A stretch of DNA of 33,346 nucleotides from Lachnospiraceae bacterium (GTDB lineage Bacteria; Bacillota; Clostridia; Lachnospirales; Lachnospiraceae). Position numbers and translations under genes: made by a program. Positions within the stretch are counted from its first letter, which is position 1; each line of letters starts with the position of its first letter. Below the pieces are notes generated by a model, which did not search any database, was not told the origin of the DNA, and saw only the letters and a list, made by a program, of their open reading frames with translations. Where the stretch lies: the NCBI GenBank assembly GCA_017437065.1, contig JAFSBX010000044.1, forward strand, positions 1 through 33,346. Direction: 5' to 3'. Shown here in pieces: positions 9,267 through 17,660 of this stretch.

Positions 9267-9456
9267 TGATTTTTAATACTTGCTTCTCTACTCTGTCTAT
9301 AGATTCACTGCAATATTTTAACAGCTGCATTCCCTGTTCGTACTCTTTAAATGCATCTTCCAGTGAGATTTCATTATCCTGTAACCGTTCAATTACATCT
9401 TCCAACTGTTCAAATGCAGTTTCTAAAGAAATACCTGCCTCTTCTTTTTTTGCCAT
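9235..9456 (-). CDS. xseB: Exodeoxyribonuclease VII small subunit
   Basis: 73 residues, the typical size, with the family pattern FEQLEDVIERLQDNEISLEDAFKEYEQGM and a helical hairpin shape. Several small subunits bind each XseA large subunit to form ExoVII, which degrades single-stranded DNA from both ends. It follows xseA after 72 bp, an unusually long gap for this operon, and its end overlaps the beginning of ispA. Confidence 0.95.
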   Translation of the reverse strand: MAKKEEAGISLETAFEQLEDVIERLQDNEISLEDAFKEYEQGMQLLKYCSESIDRVEKQVLKISESGELCEFD

Positions 9457-9484
9457 TCTTCTCTCCTACTATATGCCAAAATCT

Positions 9485-9525
9485 CTCATATATGATATAG
9501 TCCTACTTGAGATAGCTCATATATG
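9485..9525. repeat. Paired 10-bp direct repeat CTCATATATG in the xseA-xseB gap
   Basis: CTCATATATG occurs at 9485-9494 and 9516-9525, 31 bp apart (about three helical turns). Each copy contains the self-complementary CATATATG. It lies in the 72-bp gap between xseA and xseB. Function unknown; it could be a processing or pausing element, or chance in AT-rich DNA. Confidence 0.5.
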
Positions 9526-9528
9526 TGC

Positions 9529-10734
9529 TTACCAATTTAACTGTTGTGTCTTTTCCACTACTGCTTCTATTTTTCCGTCACTCACATATACACTTATCAA
9601 TTCTCCCTGCTTCACCTGACCAATCTTTGTCACAGTTTCACCGTCACGCACGGAAGTATGAGAAAATCCCTGATTCAGCTTGTCAAGTGGCGAAAGACCT
9701 TTTATTTTCTCTATATAAATCTCCAGTTCATGTCGTTTTCTCGTGATAATACGATTCATGATTTCCTGAAGACTTTCTTCCAAATTCATGGCATACGTAC
9801 GCTTTTCTCTTATCTGATTTACAGGACTCAAATAACCTAACTGCATTTTATAACTCTGTAAAAGACCTCTCTTACGCTCTAAATGATACGCTATTCCACC
9901 GTTTAACCGCGATGCGTAATCCTTAAGACGCTCTTCCAAAGTCTGAAAATCGTACACTGCAAGTTCTGCCGCCGCCGAAGGTGTCGGTGCCCGCAAGTCC
10001 GCCACATAGTCACAAATTGTCGTATCCGTTTCGTGTCCCACTGCAGAAATAATAGGAATGGAACAGTCAAAAACGGCCTGTGCCACAATTTCTTCATTAA
10101 ACGCCCACAAGTCTTCTAACGAGCCACCGCCTCTTCCGACAATAATGGTATCTACATTTCTTAACTCTAATGCACGAATTCCCTGTACAATACTTTGTGC
10201 CGCCATTTCTCCCTGCACAATTGCCGGATACAAAATAATCTGAATGTAGGGATTTCTTCTTGTGGCAATATTAATAATATCCCTTACTGCTGCTCCTGTA
10301 GGCGCCGTTACCACACCTAATGTCCTAATATATTTTGGTATAGGCTGCTTATATTCCGGTGCAAACATCCCTCGCTCAAGAAGTTCCCTTTTCAACCGTT
10401 CAAACCGTTCGTTTAAGACACCTGCTCCATCCAAAACAATCTGTTTTGCATAAAGCTGGTATTTTCCGTCACGTTCATAAACATCAATCGTACCACCTGC
10501 TACAATCTGCTGTCCCTCTTCTAAGCGAAATTTCAGTCCGCTCCGATTTCCTGCAAACATAACACAGGCTATCGTTCCTTTTTCATCCTTTAACGTAAAA
10601 TAAATATGTCCAGAGGAATGATATTTGCAGTTGCTTACCTCACCTCTTACAAAGATGGACTGCAACATAAAATCCTGCGTGAACATATTTTTGATATACG
10701 AATTTACTTGTGCTACTGTATATACATTATGCAT
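9529..10734 (-). CDS. xseA: Exodeoxyribonuclease VII large subunit
   Basis: 401 residues. An N-terminal OB fold (YTVAQVNSYIKNMF...VRGEVSNCKYHSSGHIYFTLKD) is followed by the catalytic domain with GVVTAPTGAAVRDI, VGRGGGSLEDLWAFN and SAVGHETDTTICD, then a coiled coil and a C-terminal segment. With XseB it forms ExoVII. ATG 10734 is preceded by GGAG at 7 nt. The gene sits between nusB and xseB. Confidence 0.97.
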   Translation of the reverse strand: MHNVYTVAQVNSYIKNMFTQDFMLQSIFVRGEVSNCKYHSSGHIYFTLKDEKGTIACVMFAGNRSGLKFRLEEGQQIVAGGTIDVYERDGKYQLYAKQIVLDGAGVLNERFERLKRELLERGMFAPEYKQPIPKYIRTLGVVTAPTGAAVRDIINIATRRNPYIQIILYPAIVQGEMAAQSIVQGIRALELRNVDTIIVGRGGGSLEDLWAFNEEIVAQAVFDCSIPIISAVGHETDTTICDYVADLRAPTPSAAAELAVYDFQTLEERLKDYASRLNGGIAYHLERKRGLLQSYKMQLGYLSPVNQIREKRTYAMNLEESLQEIMNRIITRKRHELEIYIEKIKGLSPLDKLNQGFSHTSVRDGETVTKIGQVKQGELISVYVSDGKIEAVVEKTQQLNW

Positions 10735-10788
10735 CTGCTATCTCCATGTCTGCCGCAAGCTGTCTGTTATTACACTTCCTATCACAGG

Positions 10789-11190
10789 CTAATCAGCAAA
10801 TTGGGAAAGTACACCATTTACAAAAGATGCAGAACCATCCTGACCAAACTTTTTAGAAAGCTCTACTGCTTCATTAATAGCAACACTTGTAGGAACTGTA
10901 TCGTCATGTTTAATCTCATATATTGCAAGACGTAAAATAGTAAGCTCTACTTTTCCCATTCTTGTTGTTGTCCAACACTCTGCATTTTCATTAATCAGTG
11001 CATCAATTTCCTCTAAATTTTCTACAATGCGGTCATATTTTTTAGAAATGTATGCCACATCTTTTTCTCCTGCCTGATTTTCTTCATCCTCAAAAAACAA
11101 ATCCTTCTGTTCTTCCATTTCTTCCGGTTTATTAAATTCAATACGGAATAACAGTTTAAAAATCTGCTCTCTTAATTCTCTTCTACTCAT
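10789..11190 (-). CDS. nusB: Transcription antitermination factor NusB
   Basis: 133 residues, all-helical RNA-binding protein. It begins with SRRELREQIFKLLFRIEF and ends with PTSVAINEAVELSKKFGQDGSASFVNGVLSQ, the conserved NusB C-terminal block. With NusE it binds boxA of rRNA transcripts and prevents early termination. It is 9 bp after asp23 and ahead of xseA, the common Firmicute order. Confidence 0.96.
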   Translation of the reverse strand: MSRRELREQIFKLLFRIEFNKPEEMEEQKDLFFEDEENQAGEKDVAYISKKYDRIVENLEEIDALINENAECWTTTRMGKVELTILRLAIYEIKHDDTVPTSVAINEAVELSKKFGQDGSASFVNGVLSQFAD

Positions 11191-11199
11191 TTGCTTTTG

Positions 11200-11586
11200 T
11201 TAGTTACCTTTCTGCATATTTACACCGGCAATACGGATATTTACATCTGTTACCTGTAAGCCTGTCATATTTTCGATTGCAGTCTTTACTTTTGCCTGCA
11301 CTTTCTGGCAGGTAGCCGGAATGTTGTAGCCATAATCCATCATCAAGGCAAGATCTACCGTAACGTGTTTTTCAAAAACATCTACTTTTACGCCTTTAGT
11401 AAGTTTTTTCACGCCTACCATACTCATCAGTTCATTGCTGACATTCCCCGCCATCGCGGACACGCCTTCTACTTCTGTTGCTGCAAGACCGGCAATCATA
11501 GCTACAACATCATCGGCAATTTTTACGGTTCCGATGCATTCATCTTCCTGTAACACATACGTATTTCTATCTGTTTCTCTTTCCAT
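11200..11586 (-). CDS. Asp23/Gls24 family envelope-stress protein (YqhY type)
   Basis: 128 residues with the DUF322/Asp23 pattern: VVAMIAGLAATEVEGVSAM, then GVKKLTKGVKVDV and a C-terminal VQAKVKTAIENMTGLQVTDVNIRIAGV. It has no membrane segment. In Firmicutes the copy next to nusB is YqhY, which has been linked genetically to acetyl-CoA carboxylase control; the exact role is open. ATG 11586 follows GGAGG at ideal spacing. It is the first gene of the long operon, just behind a near-consensus promoter. Confidence 0.92.
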   Translation of the reverse strand: MERETDRNTYVLQEDECIGTVKIADDVVAMIAGLAATEVEGVSAMAGNVSNELMSMVGVKKLTKGVKVDVFEKHVTVDLALMMDYGYNIPATCQKVQAKVKTAIENMTGLQVTDVNIRIAGVNMQKGN

Positions 11587-11625
11587 GAGGCTACCTCCAC
11601 ATTAACCGTTTCTCATTTTCTGTTT

Positions 11626-11654
11626 ATTATATCAAATATTCAGTATATTGACAA
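11626..11654 (-). promoter_or_regulatory. Sigma-A-type promoter of the asp23-recN operon
   Basis: On the minus strand: -35 TTGTCA (11649-11654), 17-nt spacer, -10 TATAAT (11626-11631), about 40 nt before the asp23 start. This is one of the best promoter matches in the window and is the likely source of the ten-gene message. Confidence 0.85.
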
Positions 11655-11658
11655 ATAT

Positions 11659-12840
11659 TTATTCCGAAAGCCAAAAACTCAGACTATACTGCTCCTCATT
11701 TTGCGAATAGGCAATTACACCATCTGATGCATCCATGTACATAAAAATTTTTTGCCTTGTTATCAATTCCTCATTCATTATTTCATACACTTCTCCATCT
11801 GCACACTGTAATGTAATATACTCTTTCCCTTCCGCATAACTCTTTTCAAAAAACTGTAAAAGCTGTTCCTCATTATATTCCGTAAAATACGCACCTTCCC
11901 TGACATAATAATTATCTTCTACATCTGTACACTCCGGCATAGGCACAACATTATCAATACGATGAGTTTTGCATAATTGCTCTGTTGTCACACAAAGATA
12001 ATCATAATTTATATTTGGAAGCGTGTTCACTTCATAATTTTCTTCTGCTGTCATACGATAAGAAGCATCTCCCCATGTAGTATCTACATAATATGGTTTT
12101 CCATCCGCATATACCAGATTCCATGCATGCCCTTCACCAAATTCCACATAACCGACAACCATAGTAGACTTAATCCCTGCCTCGGAAAGCAGATATTGTG
12201 TAGCCTTTGCATAGCCCTGACAAACAGACTGCCCGTCCAAAAATACAGAACAGATATTTTGATTATTTTCTGCCGCCACATTGTATTCTGTATTTTTGAT
12301 AATATATTCATAGATATATTTTATCTTTCCATAATCATCGGAGTTTTGCGGAATCTCTGATAAAATTTCTGTAATACGTTGATTAATTGCCTCTCTTTTT
12401 TCTACAATTTCTTCTTTTTCCATCGTATAAGATGCCTGAAAAATGATTTTCGTAATTTTTTTGCCTCGGGTATACTTTGTAAAAGTATATCCTTCTACAT
12501 AAAATATTTCAGGGTGGTCATTTAAAACGCACTGAAACACTTTTTCAATCAGATCTGTATCCGTTGATGAAAGCTCTATTTCCTGCATTTTTATCAGCGA
12601 ATCATATATTTGTGCATAAATTTCCTGTTCTTCCTCGTTAAGACATTCATAAGCATACAAACCTTCCTGCTCTTTCTGCAACGTCAGAATTTCCTGTTCT
12701 GTATGCTTTCCGGCACTCTGTTCTGCAACATAAAAGATGTTTGTTCCCGCTTCGCTTTCACCCTGTCTTAATCCCATGAAAATACACACTGCTAAAATAA
12801 ATGTGCTAAACCAAAAAAGTGCTACAATACGTTTTTTCAT
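11659..12840 (-). CDS. Membrane-anchored or secreted transglutaminase-like protein
   Basis: From ATG 12840 the protein has 393 residues: a charged start and one hydrophobic segment (about residues 4-23, signal anchor), a charged extracellular stretch, and a transglutaminase-like core with the triad Cys207 (GQSVCQGYAKA), His238 (EGHAWNLV) and Asp253 (YYVDTTWGD). The frame extends to a TTG at 12879, but the hydrophobic signal should be near the start, so ATG is preferred. Proteins of this class are cysteine peptidases or transamidases acting outside the membrane; some Firmicute members work on the envelope or spore coat. It sits after prfC and just upstream of the asp23 promoter. The substrate is unknown. 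Confidence 0.85.
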   Translation of the reverse strand: MKKRIVALFWFSTFILAVCIFMGLRQGESEAGTNIFYVAEQSAGKHTEQEILTLQKEQEGLYAYECLNEEEQEIYAQIYDSLIKMQEIELSSTDTDLIEKVFQCVLNDHPEIFYVEGYTFTKYTRGKKITKIIFQASYTMEKEEIVEKREAINQRITEILSEIPQNSDDYGKIKYIYEYIIKNTEYNVAAENNQNICSVFLDGQSVCQGYAKATQYLLSEAGIKSTMVVGYVEFGEGHAWNLVYADGKPYYVDTTWGDASYRMTAEENYEVNTLPNINYDYLCVTTEQLCKTHRIDNVVPMPECTDVEDNYYVREGAYFTEYNEEQLLQFFEKSYAEGKEYITLQCADGEVYEIMNEELITRQKIFMYMDASDGVIAYSQNEEQYSLSFWLSE

Positions 12841-12900
12841 ATAAACACCATGCCTTTCCCGCTGTCTGTCAACATTCAAGAAACCTGTTGTTTCTGCGGA

Positions 12901-14493
12901 TTAATTCCGTCCGAATTCTGAAAGAACCAATCCCTCATTTCGGTCAAGTGTCATTCCGATACTCCACTGATTTATGAAAAGTAGAAGCGGATTCCCTTTT
13001 AAATCTTTAATCTTCTTCATATCAGAGGTTCCTACCAGTTTATTTAAATCAATTTCCTTATTTTCAATCCAGCGAATATGCTCATAAGGCAGATTTTCCA
13101 AACGGATTTCTACATTATATTCATTTTCCAGACGATACTTTAATACATCAAACTGAAGTACACCAACCACACCTACAATAATTTCTTCCATACCGGTGTT
13201 AAACTCCTGGAAAATCTGTATCGCACCTTCCTGCGCAATCTGATTGATACCTTTTACAAACTGCTTTCTTTTCATAGTATCCATCTGTCTTACCCTTGCA
13301 AAATGCTCCGGTGCAAAGGTCGGAATACCTTCATACTGGAATTGTTCTTTTGGCATACAGATGGTATCACCGATTGAAAAGATTCCCGGATCAAATACAC
13401 CGATAATGTCCCCGGCATAAGCTTCTTCCAGTATTTTTCTTTCGCTTGCCATAATCTGCTGTGGCTGTGAAAGACGCATCACTCTATTTCCCTGTACATG
13501 CTTTACTTCCATCTGTGCATCATATTTTCCAGAACAGATTCGCATAAATGCAATTCTGTCACGGTGAGCCTTGTTCATATTTGCCTGAATTTTGAATACA
13601 AACGCTGAAAACTCTTTTTCTGTCGGATGAATCAGTCCGATATCTGCTTTTCTTGGAAGCGGTGTAGTTGCCATCTGTAAAAAGTGCTGTAAAAAGATTT
13701 CCACACCAAAGTTTGTCAATGCGGAACCAAAAAATACCGGTGTCAGTTCTCCTGCCCTTACCAGTTCCAAATCAAATTCTGCACTTGCACCATCTAAAAG
13801 CTCAATTTCACTATCCAGTATTTCTTTATTTTCCTGACCGATATGAGCTAACAATTCTGCTTCATTACCTAATGGAATTTCCGTGCTTTCGCCTTCTTTT
13901 GTACCTTTTTCAGTATCAGAGAAAGTTACAACACACTGTTTTTCTCTATCATAAACACCTTTGAAATTTTTACCTGAACCAATTGGCCAGTTCACCGGAC
14001 AGGTAGCAATTCCAAGTTCTTTTTCGATTTCATCCAGAAGCTCAAACGTATCGTTGGCATCCCTGTCCATTTTATTAATAAATGTAAAAATAGGTATTTT
14101 TCTCATCACACAGACTTTAAATAATTTTCTTGTCTGTGCTTCTACACCCTTAGAAGCATCAATCACCATCACCGCAGAATCCGCTGCCATCAGCGTACGA
14201 TACGTATCCTCGGAGAAATCCTGATGTCCCGGTGTATCCAGAATATTAATACAATATCCGTCATATTCAAACTGTAATACGGATGAAGTAACGGAAATAC
14301 CTCTTTCCTTTTCAATTTCCATCCAGTCAGATACTGCATGTCTTGCTGTTGCTTTCCCCTTTACACTTCCCGCCAGATTAATTGCTCCTCCGTAAAGCAG
14401 AAACTTTTCTGTTAAAGTTGTTTTTCCCGCATCCGGGTGCGAAATAATCGCAAATGTTCTTCTTCTGTTAATTTCTTCTGCATAGTTTCCCAC
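12901..14493 (-). CDS. prfC: Peptide chain release factor 3
   Basis: Translational GTPase of about 530 residues. SHPDAGKTT is the P-loop, ERGISVTSSV the switch region, DTPGHQDFSEDTYR the G3 motif and INKMDRD the G4 motif, with the RF3-type C-terminal domains. It removes RF1/RF2 from the ribosome after termination. The longest frame starts at TTG 14508, but this overlaps the ribosome site GGAGG, which is 8 nt from GTG 14493; that GTG is the likely start. It lies 42 bp after deoB. RF3 is patchily distributed in Firmicutes. Confidence 0.96.
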   Translation of the reverse strand: MGNYAEEINRRRTFAIISHPDAGKTTLTEKFLLYGGAINLAGSVKGKATARHAVSDWMEIEKERGISVTSSVLQFEYDGYCINILDTPGHQDFSEDTYRTLMAADSAVMVIDASKGVEAQTRKLFKVCVMRKIPIFTFINKMDRDANDTFELLDEIEKELGIATCPVNWPIGSGKNFKGVYDREKQCVVTFSDTEKGTKEGESTEIPLGNEAELLAHIGQENKEILDSEIELLDGASAEFDLELVRAGELTPVFFGSALTNFGVEIFLQHFLQMATTPLPRKADIGLIHPTEKEFSAFVFKIQANMNKAHRDRIAFMRICSGKYDAQMEVKHVQGNRVMRLSQPQQIMASERKILEEAYAGDIIGVFDPGIFSIGDTICMPKEQFQYEGIPTFAPEHFARVRQMDTMKRKQFVKGINQIAQEGAIQIFQEFNTGMEEIIVGVVGVLQFDVLKYRLENEYNVEIRLENLPYEHIRWIENKEIDLNKLVGTSDMKKIKDLKGNPLLLFINQWSIGMTLDRNEGLVLSEFGRN

Positions 14494-14550
14494 GCCTGTT
14501 TCCTCCAAAATTCAGTTTCTTTTCTAATAGTTTTGTCGTTTATTATTCAT

Positions 14551-15708
14551 TTAATCTTTCAACATTGATGTACCCGCAAATTTAGGTTTGATTCCAAAAT
14601 AGTCAAGTACGGTTGCACCAATGTCTGCAAATGTATCTCTTGTCCCCAAATTTTCCGGCGTAATATTCTTACCGTACATAAGGAACGGAGTATATTCTCT
14701 GGAATGGTCCGTTGAGACCGTATACCCCGGATCACAGCCATGATCTGCCGTAATCATCAAAATATCATCTGCCTGCATTTTCGCTAATATCGACGGCAGC
14801 TTGGCATCAAAATAAGTAAGAGCCTTTGCATAACCGTCCACATCATTACGATGCCCGTAAAGCATATCATAATCTACCAGATTGATAAAGCACAATCCTT
14901 CAAATGCCTTATCGAAATAATCCAGCGTTTTTTCAATTCCTTCTTCATTTCCTTTTGTATAAACATGTTCCGTAATACTTTTTCCGGCAAAAATATCATA
15001 TATTTTTCCTACTGCTGCTACATCCAAACCGTTTTCCTTCAATTGGTCAAGCATCGTAACCGCCGGTGGTGTCAACGAAAAGTCATGTCTACCCGCAGTT
15101 CTGTAAAAAGCTCCGCTTTCTCCTGCAAACGGACGGGCAATTACTCTGCCTACACCATGTTCTCCCTGCAGAATCTCTCTTGCCATACGGCAGTATTCAT
15201 ATAAAGTTTCTACCGGCACTACGCTTTCATGAGCTGCAATCTGGAATACACTGTCTGCTGAGGTATATACTATCAAATCACCTGTTTTCAGATGTTCATC
15301 ACCGTAATCCTTAATCACTTCAGTTCCCGAATACGGTTTATTACACAGCACACTTCTTCCTGTTTTTTTACAAAATTCTGCCAAAACTTTTGCAGGAAAT
15401 CCCTGTGGATAGGTAGGAAGCGGTCTCTCCGAACAGATTCCCGCAATTTCCCAGTGTCCTATCGTAGTATCTTTTCCCTTAGAAGCTTCTTTCATACGTG
15501 CTATCGTGGCAGTATGTCTGTTTCCCTTCTCTTTCAGGTTTACGCCGTCTATTTCAAACAATCCCATTTTCTCCATATTAGGCATATGAAAAAATGGACT
15601 GCCGGATACAGAACCTAATGTGTTGGTTCCTTTATCTCCATAACATTCTGCATCCGGCATTTCTCCTATTCCAAAACTATCCAATACAATTAAAAATACT
15701 CTTTTCAC
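14551..15708 (-). CDS. deoB: Phosphopentomutase
   Basis: 385 residues, alkaline-phosphatase superfamily. Metal ligands lie in LIVLDSFGIGEMPDA near the N-terminus and in TADHGCDPGYTVSTDHSREYTP near the C-terminus, and SGTEVI is the family block around the nucleophile region (TNTLG). It interconverts ribose-1-phosphate and ribose-5-phosphate (and the deoxy forms) in nucleoside salvage. The start is GTG 15708 behind AAAGGA. It has its own promoter downstream of spoIIIAH; no other nucleoside-catabolism genes are adjacent. Confidence 0.97.
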   Translation of the reverse strand: MKRVFLIVLDSFGIGEMPDAECYGDKGTNTLGSVSGSPFFHMPNMEKMGLFEIDGVNLKEKGNRHTATIARMKEASKGKDTTIGHWEIAGICSERPLPTYPQGFPAKVLAEFCKKTGRSVLCNKPYSGTEVIKDYGDEHLKTGDLIVYTSADSVFQIAAHESVVPVETLYEYCRMAREILQGEHGVGRVIARPFAGESGAFYRTAGRHDFSLTPPAVTMLDQLKENGLDVAAVGKIYDIFAGKSITEHVYTKGNEEGIEKTLDYFDKAFEGLCFINLVDYDMLYGHRNDVDGYAKALTYFDAKLPSILAKMQADDILMITADHGCDPGYTVSTDHSREYTPFLMYGKNITPENLGTRDTFADIGATVLDYFGIKPKFAGTSMLKD

Positions 15709-15758
15709 TTTCGTATCCTTTCTTTATATAAGACCGTTACATCTGTTATCCGCGCTCA

Positions 15759-15764
15759 ATTATA
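15759..15764 (-). promoter_or_regulatory. Probable -10 element of the deoB promoter
   Basis: TATAAT on the minus strand, 50 nt before the deoB GTG, in the gap after spoIIIAH. The matching -35 (about TATGTA) is weak, so the promoter may need help or be modest. No terminator hairpin was seen between spoIIIAH and deoB. Confidence 0.5.
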
Positions 15765-15798
15765 ACATATTTTTTCCAGTTTACATACCCTTTTGCGA

Positions 15799-16611
15799 TT
15801 AATTAGAAGTCACCTGGCTGATTACGATATTTTCTCCTTCAATACCGGTTTTTCTTTTTACAATATCTTCAATCTGTGCACGCATGGCATCCGTAAGCTC
15901 TGCTGTATTTACTACTACATCTACGCCTTCCGCACTGATGCTTACTACCACATCCGTAAAGCCTTTCGCTTCCAGCAGGATTTCTGCTGCAGTTTCTTTC
16001 TCTGCAATATCGGTCATTGACATCATGCCATTTACGGCTTCCTGCTTCTGTTCATCGCTTAAATTTGCATTATTAATAATTTCCATATACATTTCTTTAT
16101 TTTTCGCTCTGGTCTGTTCCTTTAACAATTTTGCCTCTGACAGAGATGCCATTCCGGCAGCAGATGTAAAAACTGCTTCTCCCGGAGCTTCCGTACCTGT
16201 TGCTTCATCACTGATGACCGCCTCCATATCTTCTGCCAGATAGTCTTCCATTACTACTTCCGCATCCGAATCCAGACTGTCAATGTCTGTCAATGCCGCC
16301 TGTTCTGTACCGCCTGTTAACTCTGCCTGTTCCAAATCTTCATCAGAAATGTCTAAAATTCCTGCCATGTCTGCTTCTTCCAAGACACCATCCAACTGTT
16401 CGTTTACCACATATTCTTCATTATTTAATTCCACACTGCTTAAATCGGACGTAACCGAATCACTTCCCGCTGCTGCAAGCTGTTCTTCATCCAGTTTCGT
16501 TCCTGCAAACTGTAAATACCCTGCTACGGCAATCATAATTGCAAGCGCCGTAATCATAATTTGATTTTTTTTACCTGTTCCTTTCAATATTCCTACCTCA
16601 TTTCTATTCAA
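15799..16611 (-). CDS. spoIIIAH: Stage III sporulation protein AH
   Basis: 270 residues: a membrane segment at about 17-37, a long acidic linker, and a C-terminal domain (about 165-270) of the YscJ/FliF ring-building fold ending in DIVKRKTGIEGENIVISQV. In the mother cell SpoIIIAH forms a ring that binds forespore SpoIIQ and links both cells during engulfment. The acidic, low-complexity linker is longer than in Bacillus (218 residues), which is common in Clostridia. Its start overlaps the end of spoIIIAG by 8 bp. Confidence 0.93.
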   Translation of the reverse strand: MNRNEVGILKGTGKKNQIMITALAIMIAVAGYLQFAGTKLDEEQLAAAGSDSVTSDLSSVELNNEEYVVNEQLDGVLEEADMAGILDISDEDLEQAELTGGTEQAALTDIDSLDSDAEVVMEDYLAEDMEAVISDEATGTEAPGEAVFTSAAGMASLSEAKLLKEQTRAKNKEMYMEIINNANLSDEQKQEAVNGMMSMTDIAEKETAAEILLEAKGFTDVVVSISAEGVDVVVNTAELTDAMRAQIEDIVKRKTGIEGENIVISQVTSN

Positions 16612-17218
16612 TTTTCATTTTAGCTATTTTAATTTTATGAGCCTCGATTCCAAATAATGCCTGAATTGCTTCAGATATATCAGAATTTACATTTTCTTTC
16701 CCCGCCCCTTGTGCAACTACCATAACTCCGGTAATTTCCGGCTCATAAACCTGCGTCACATAAGGAATCTGATTTCCATTTCCATCTACTGTATATAAAG
16801 TAGTTTCCGTACTCTCCGTATTATTAATATTACGTGTACCTCCTTCGGAATCTGTCTCCGTTGTATTTGAACGTTGAATTGCCCGGTCTTTTTCCACTAC
16901 TTCCTTTTGAGATGTGGAAACAGTTACCATCACCTTAATCTTTCCTACCCCTTCCACGAAAGATAAAGTATTCTCCAGTTTTTCTTCCAGATAAGTGATA
17001 TAATCTGTTTCTTTATTATTACTTGTTGTTGACGTGTTTATTTCTTCTTTTATTATCTCACTTTTACTGTCCAATAAAACGGACTTTTCCGACTTATTTT
17101 CATCAATGGGGTATACAATAATAAATAGAAGTACTCCAAGTAAAATGAACACAATCATATTTTCTTTTTTTAGACCGTTTCCCATACATTTTTCAAATAT
17201 GCTCTTCCATTTATTCAT
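16604..17218 (-). CDS. spoIIIAG: Stage III sporulation protein AG
   Basis: 204 residues, with a membrane segment at about 22-42 and a C-terminal ring-building domain: YLEEKLENTLSFVEGVGKIKVMVTV, then ITGVMVVAQGAG and ISEAIQALFGIEAHKIKIAKM. SpoIIIAG forms a large ring in the feeding-tube channel of the mother-cell membrane. It overlaps spoIIIAF by 8 bp and spoIIIAH by 8 bp, indicating coupled translation. Confidence 0.93.
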   Translation of the reverse strand: MNKWKSIFEKCMGNGLKKENMIVFILLGVLLFIIVYPIDENKSEKSVLLDSKSEIIKEEINTSTTSNNKETDYITYLEEKLENTLSFVEGVGKIKVMVTVSTSQKEVVEKDRAIQRSNTTETDSEGGTRNINNTESTETTLYTVDGNGNQIPYVTQVYEPEITGVMVVAQGAGKENVNSDISEAIQALFGIEAHKIKIAKMKIE

Positions 17219-17660
17219 ACCCCTTCACCTCAATTTTTACTTTTTCTATCCCAATGTGTTCCCTCTGCTCCATAGTTTCGGCTGCATTTTCTGATTTTTG
17301 TTCCAAATCATTTTCCGTTTCTTCCGCATTCTGTTCCGCTATTTGTTCCTGAAACATTACTTCTGCTTTTTGCTGCTCATTTTCTATTCGCTTTTCAATT
17401 TCCTCATTATATCGAAACCATTTTTCATCCACTGTTTTTAAAGACTGCTCAAATTCCCTTTCAAACTGCTCCTGATTCGTTATATATTTTTCCATCACAC
17501 TTTCATTTCCCAGTGACAAAATCGGCGTGGCAAACTGTAACACCAGCATAAATCCGAAAAGCAATTTTATGTACCTTTCATATTTCTCACTGGGACAAAA
17601 ATGTAACAACGTTTTCCCAAGAATAAGAAAAATTCCAATCTGCTGCATTAATTCCTTCAT
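17211..17660 (-). CDS. spoIIIAF: Stage III sporulation protein AF
   Basis: 149 residues. Two hydrophobic segments at the N-terminus (about 5-22 and 30-50) around the conserved LLHFCPSEKYERYIKLLFGFMLVLQ, then a glutamate-rich helical C-terminus. Part of the mother-cell SpoIIIA membrane complex. It overlaps the end of spoIIIAE by 4 bp (ATGA). Confidence 0.9.
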   Translation of the reverse strand: MKELMQQIGIFLILGKTLLHFCPSEKYERYIKLLFGFMLVLQFATPILSLGNESVMEKYITNQEQFEREFEQSLKTVDEKWFRYNEEIEKRIENEQQKAEVMFQEQIAEQNAEETENDLEQKSENAAETMEQREHIGIEKVKIEVKGYE

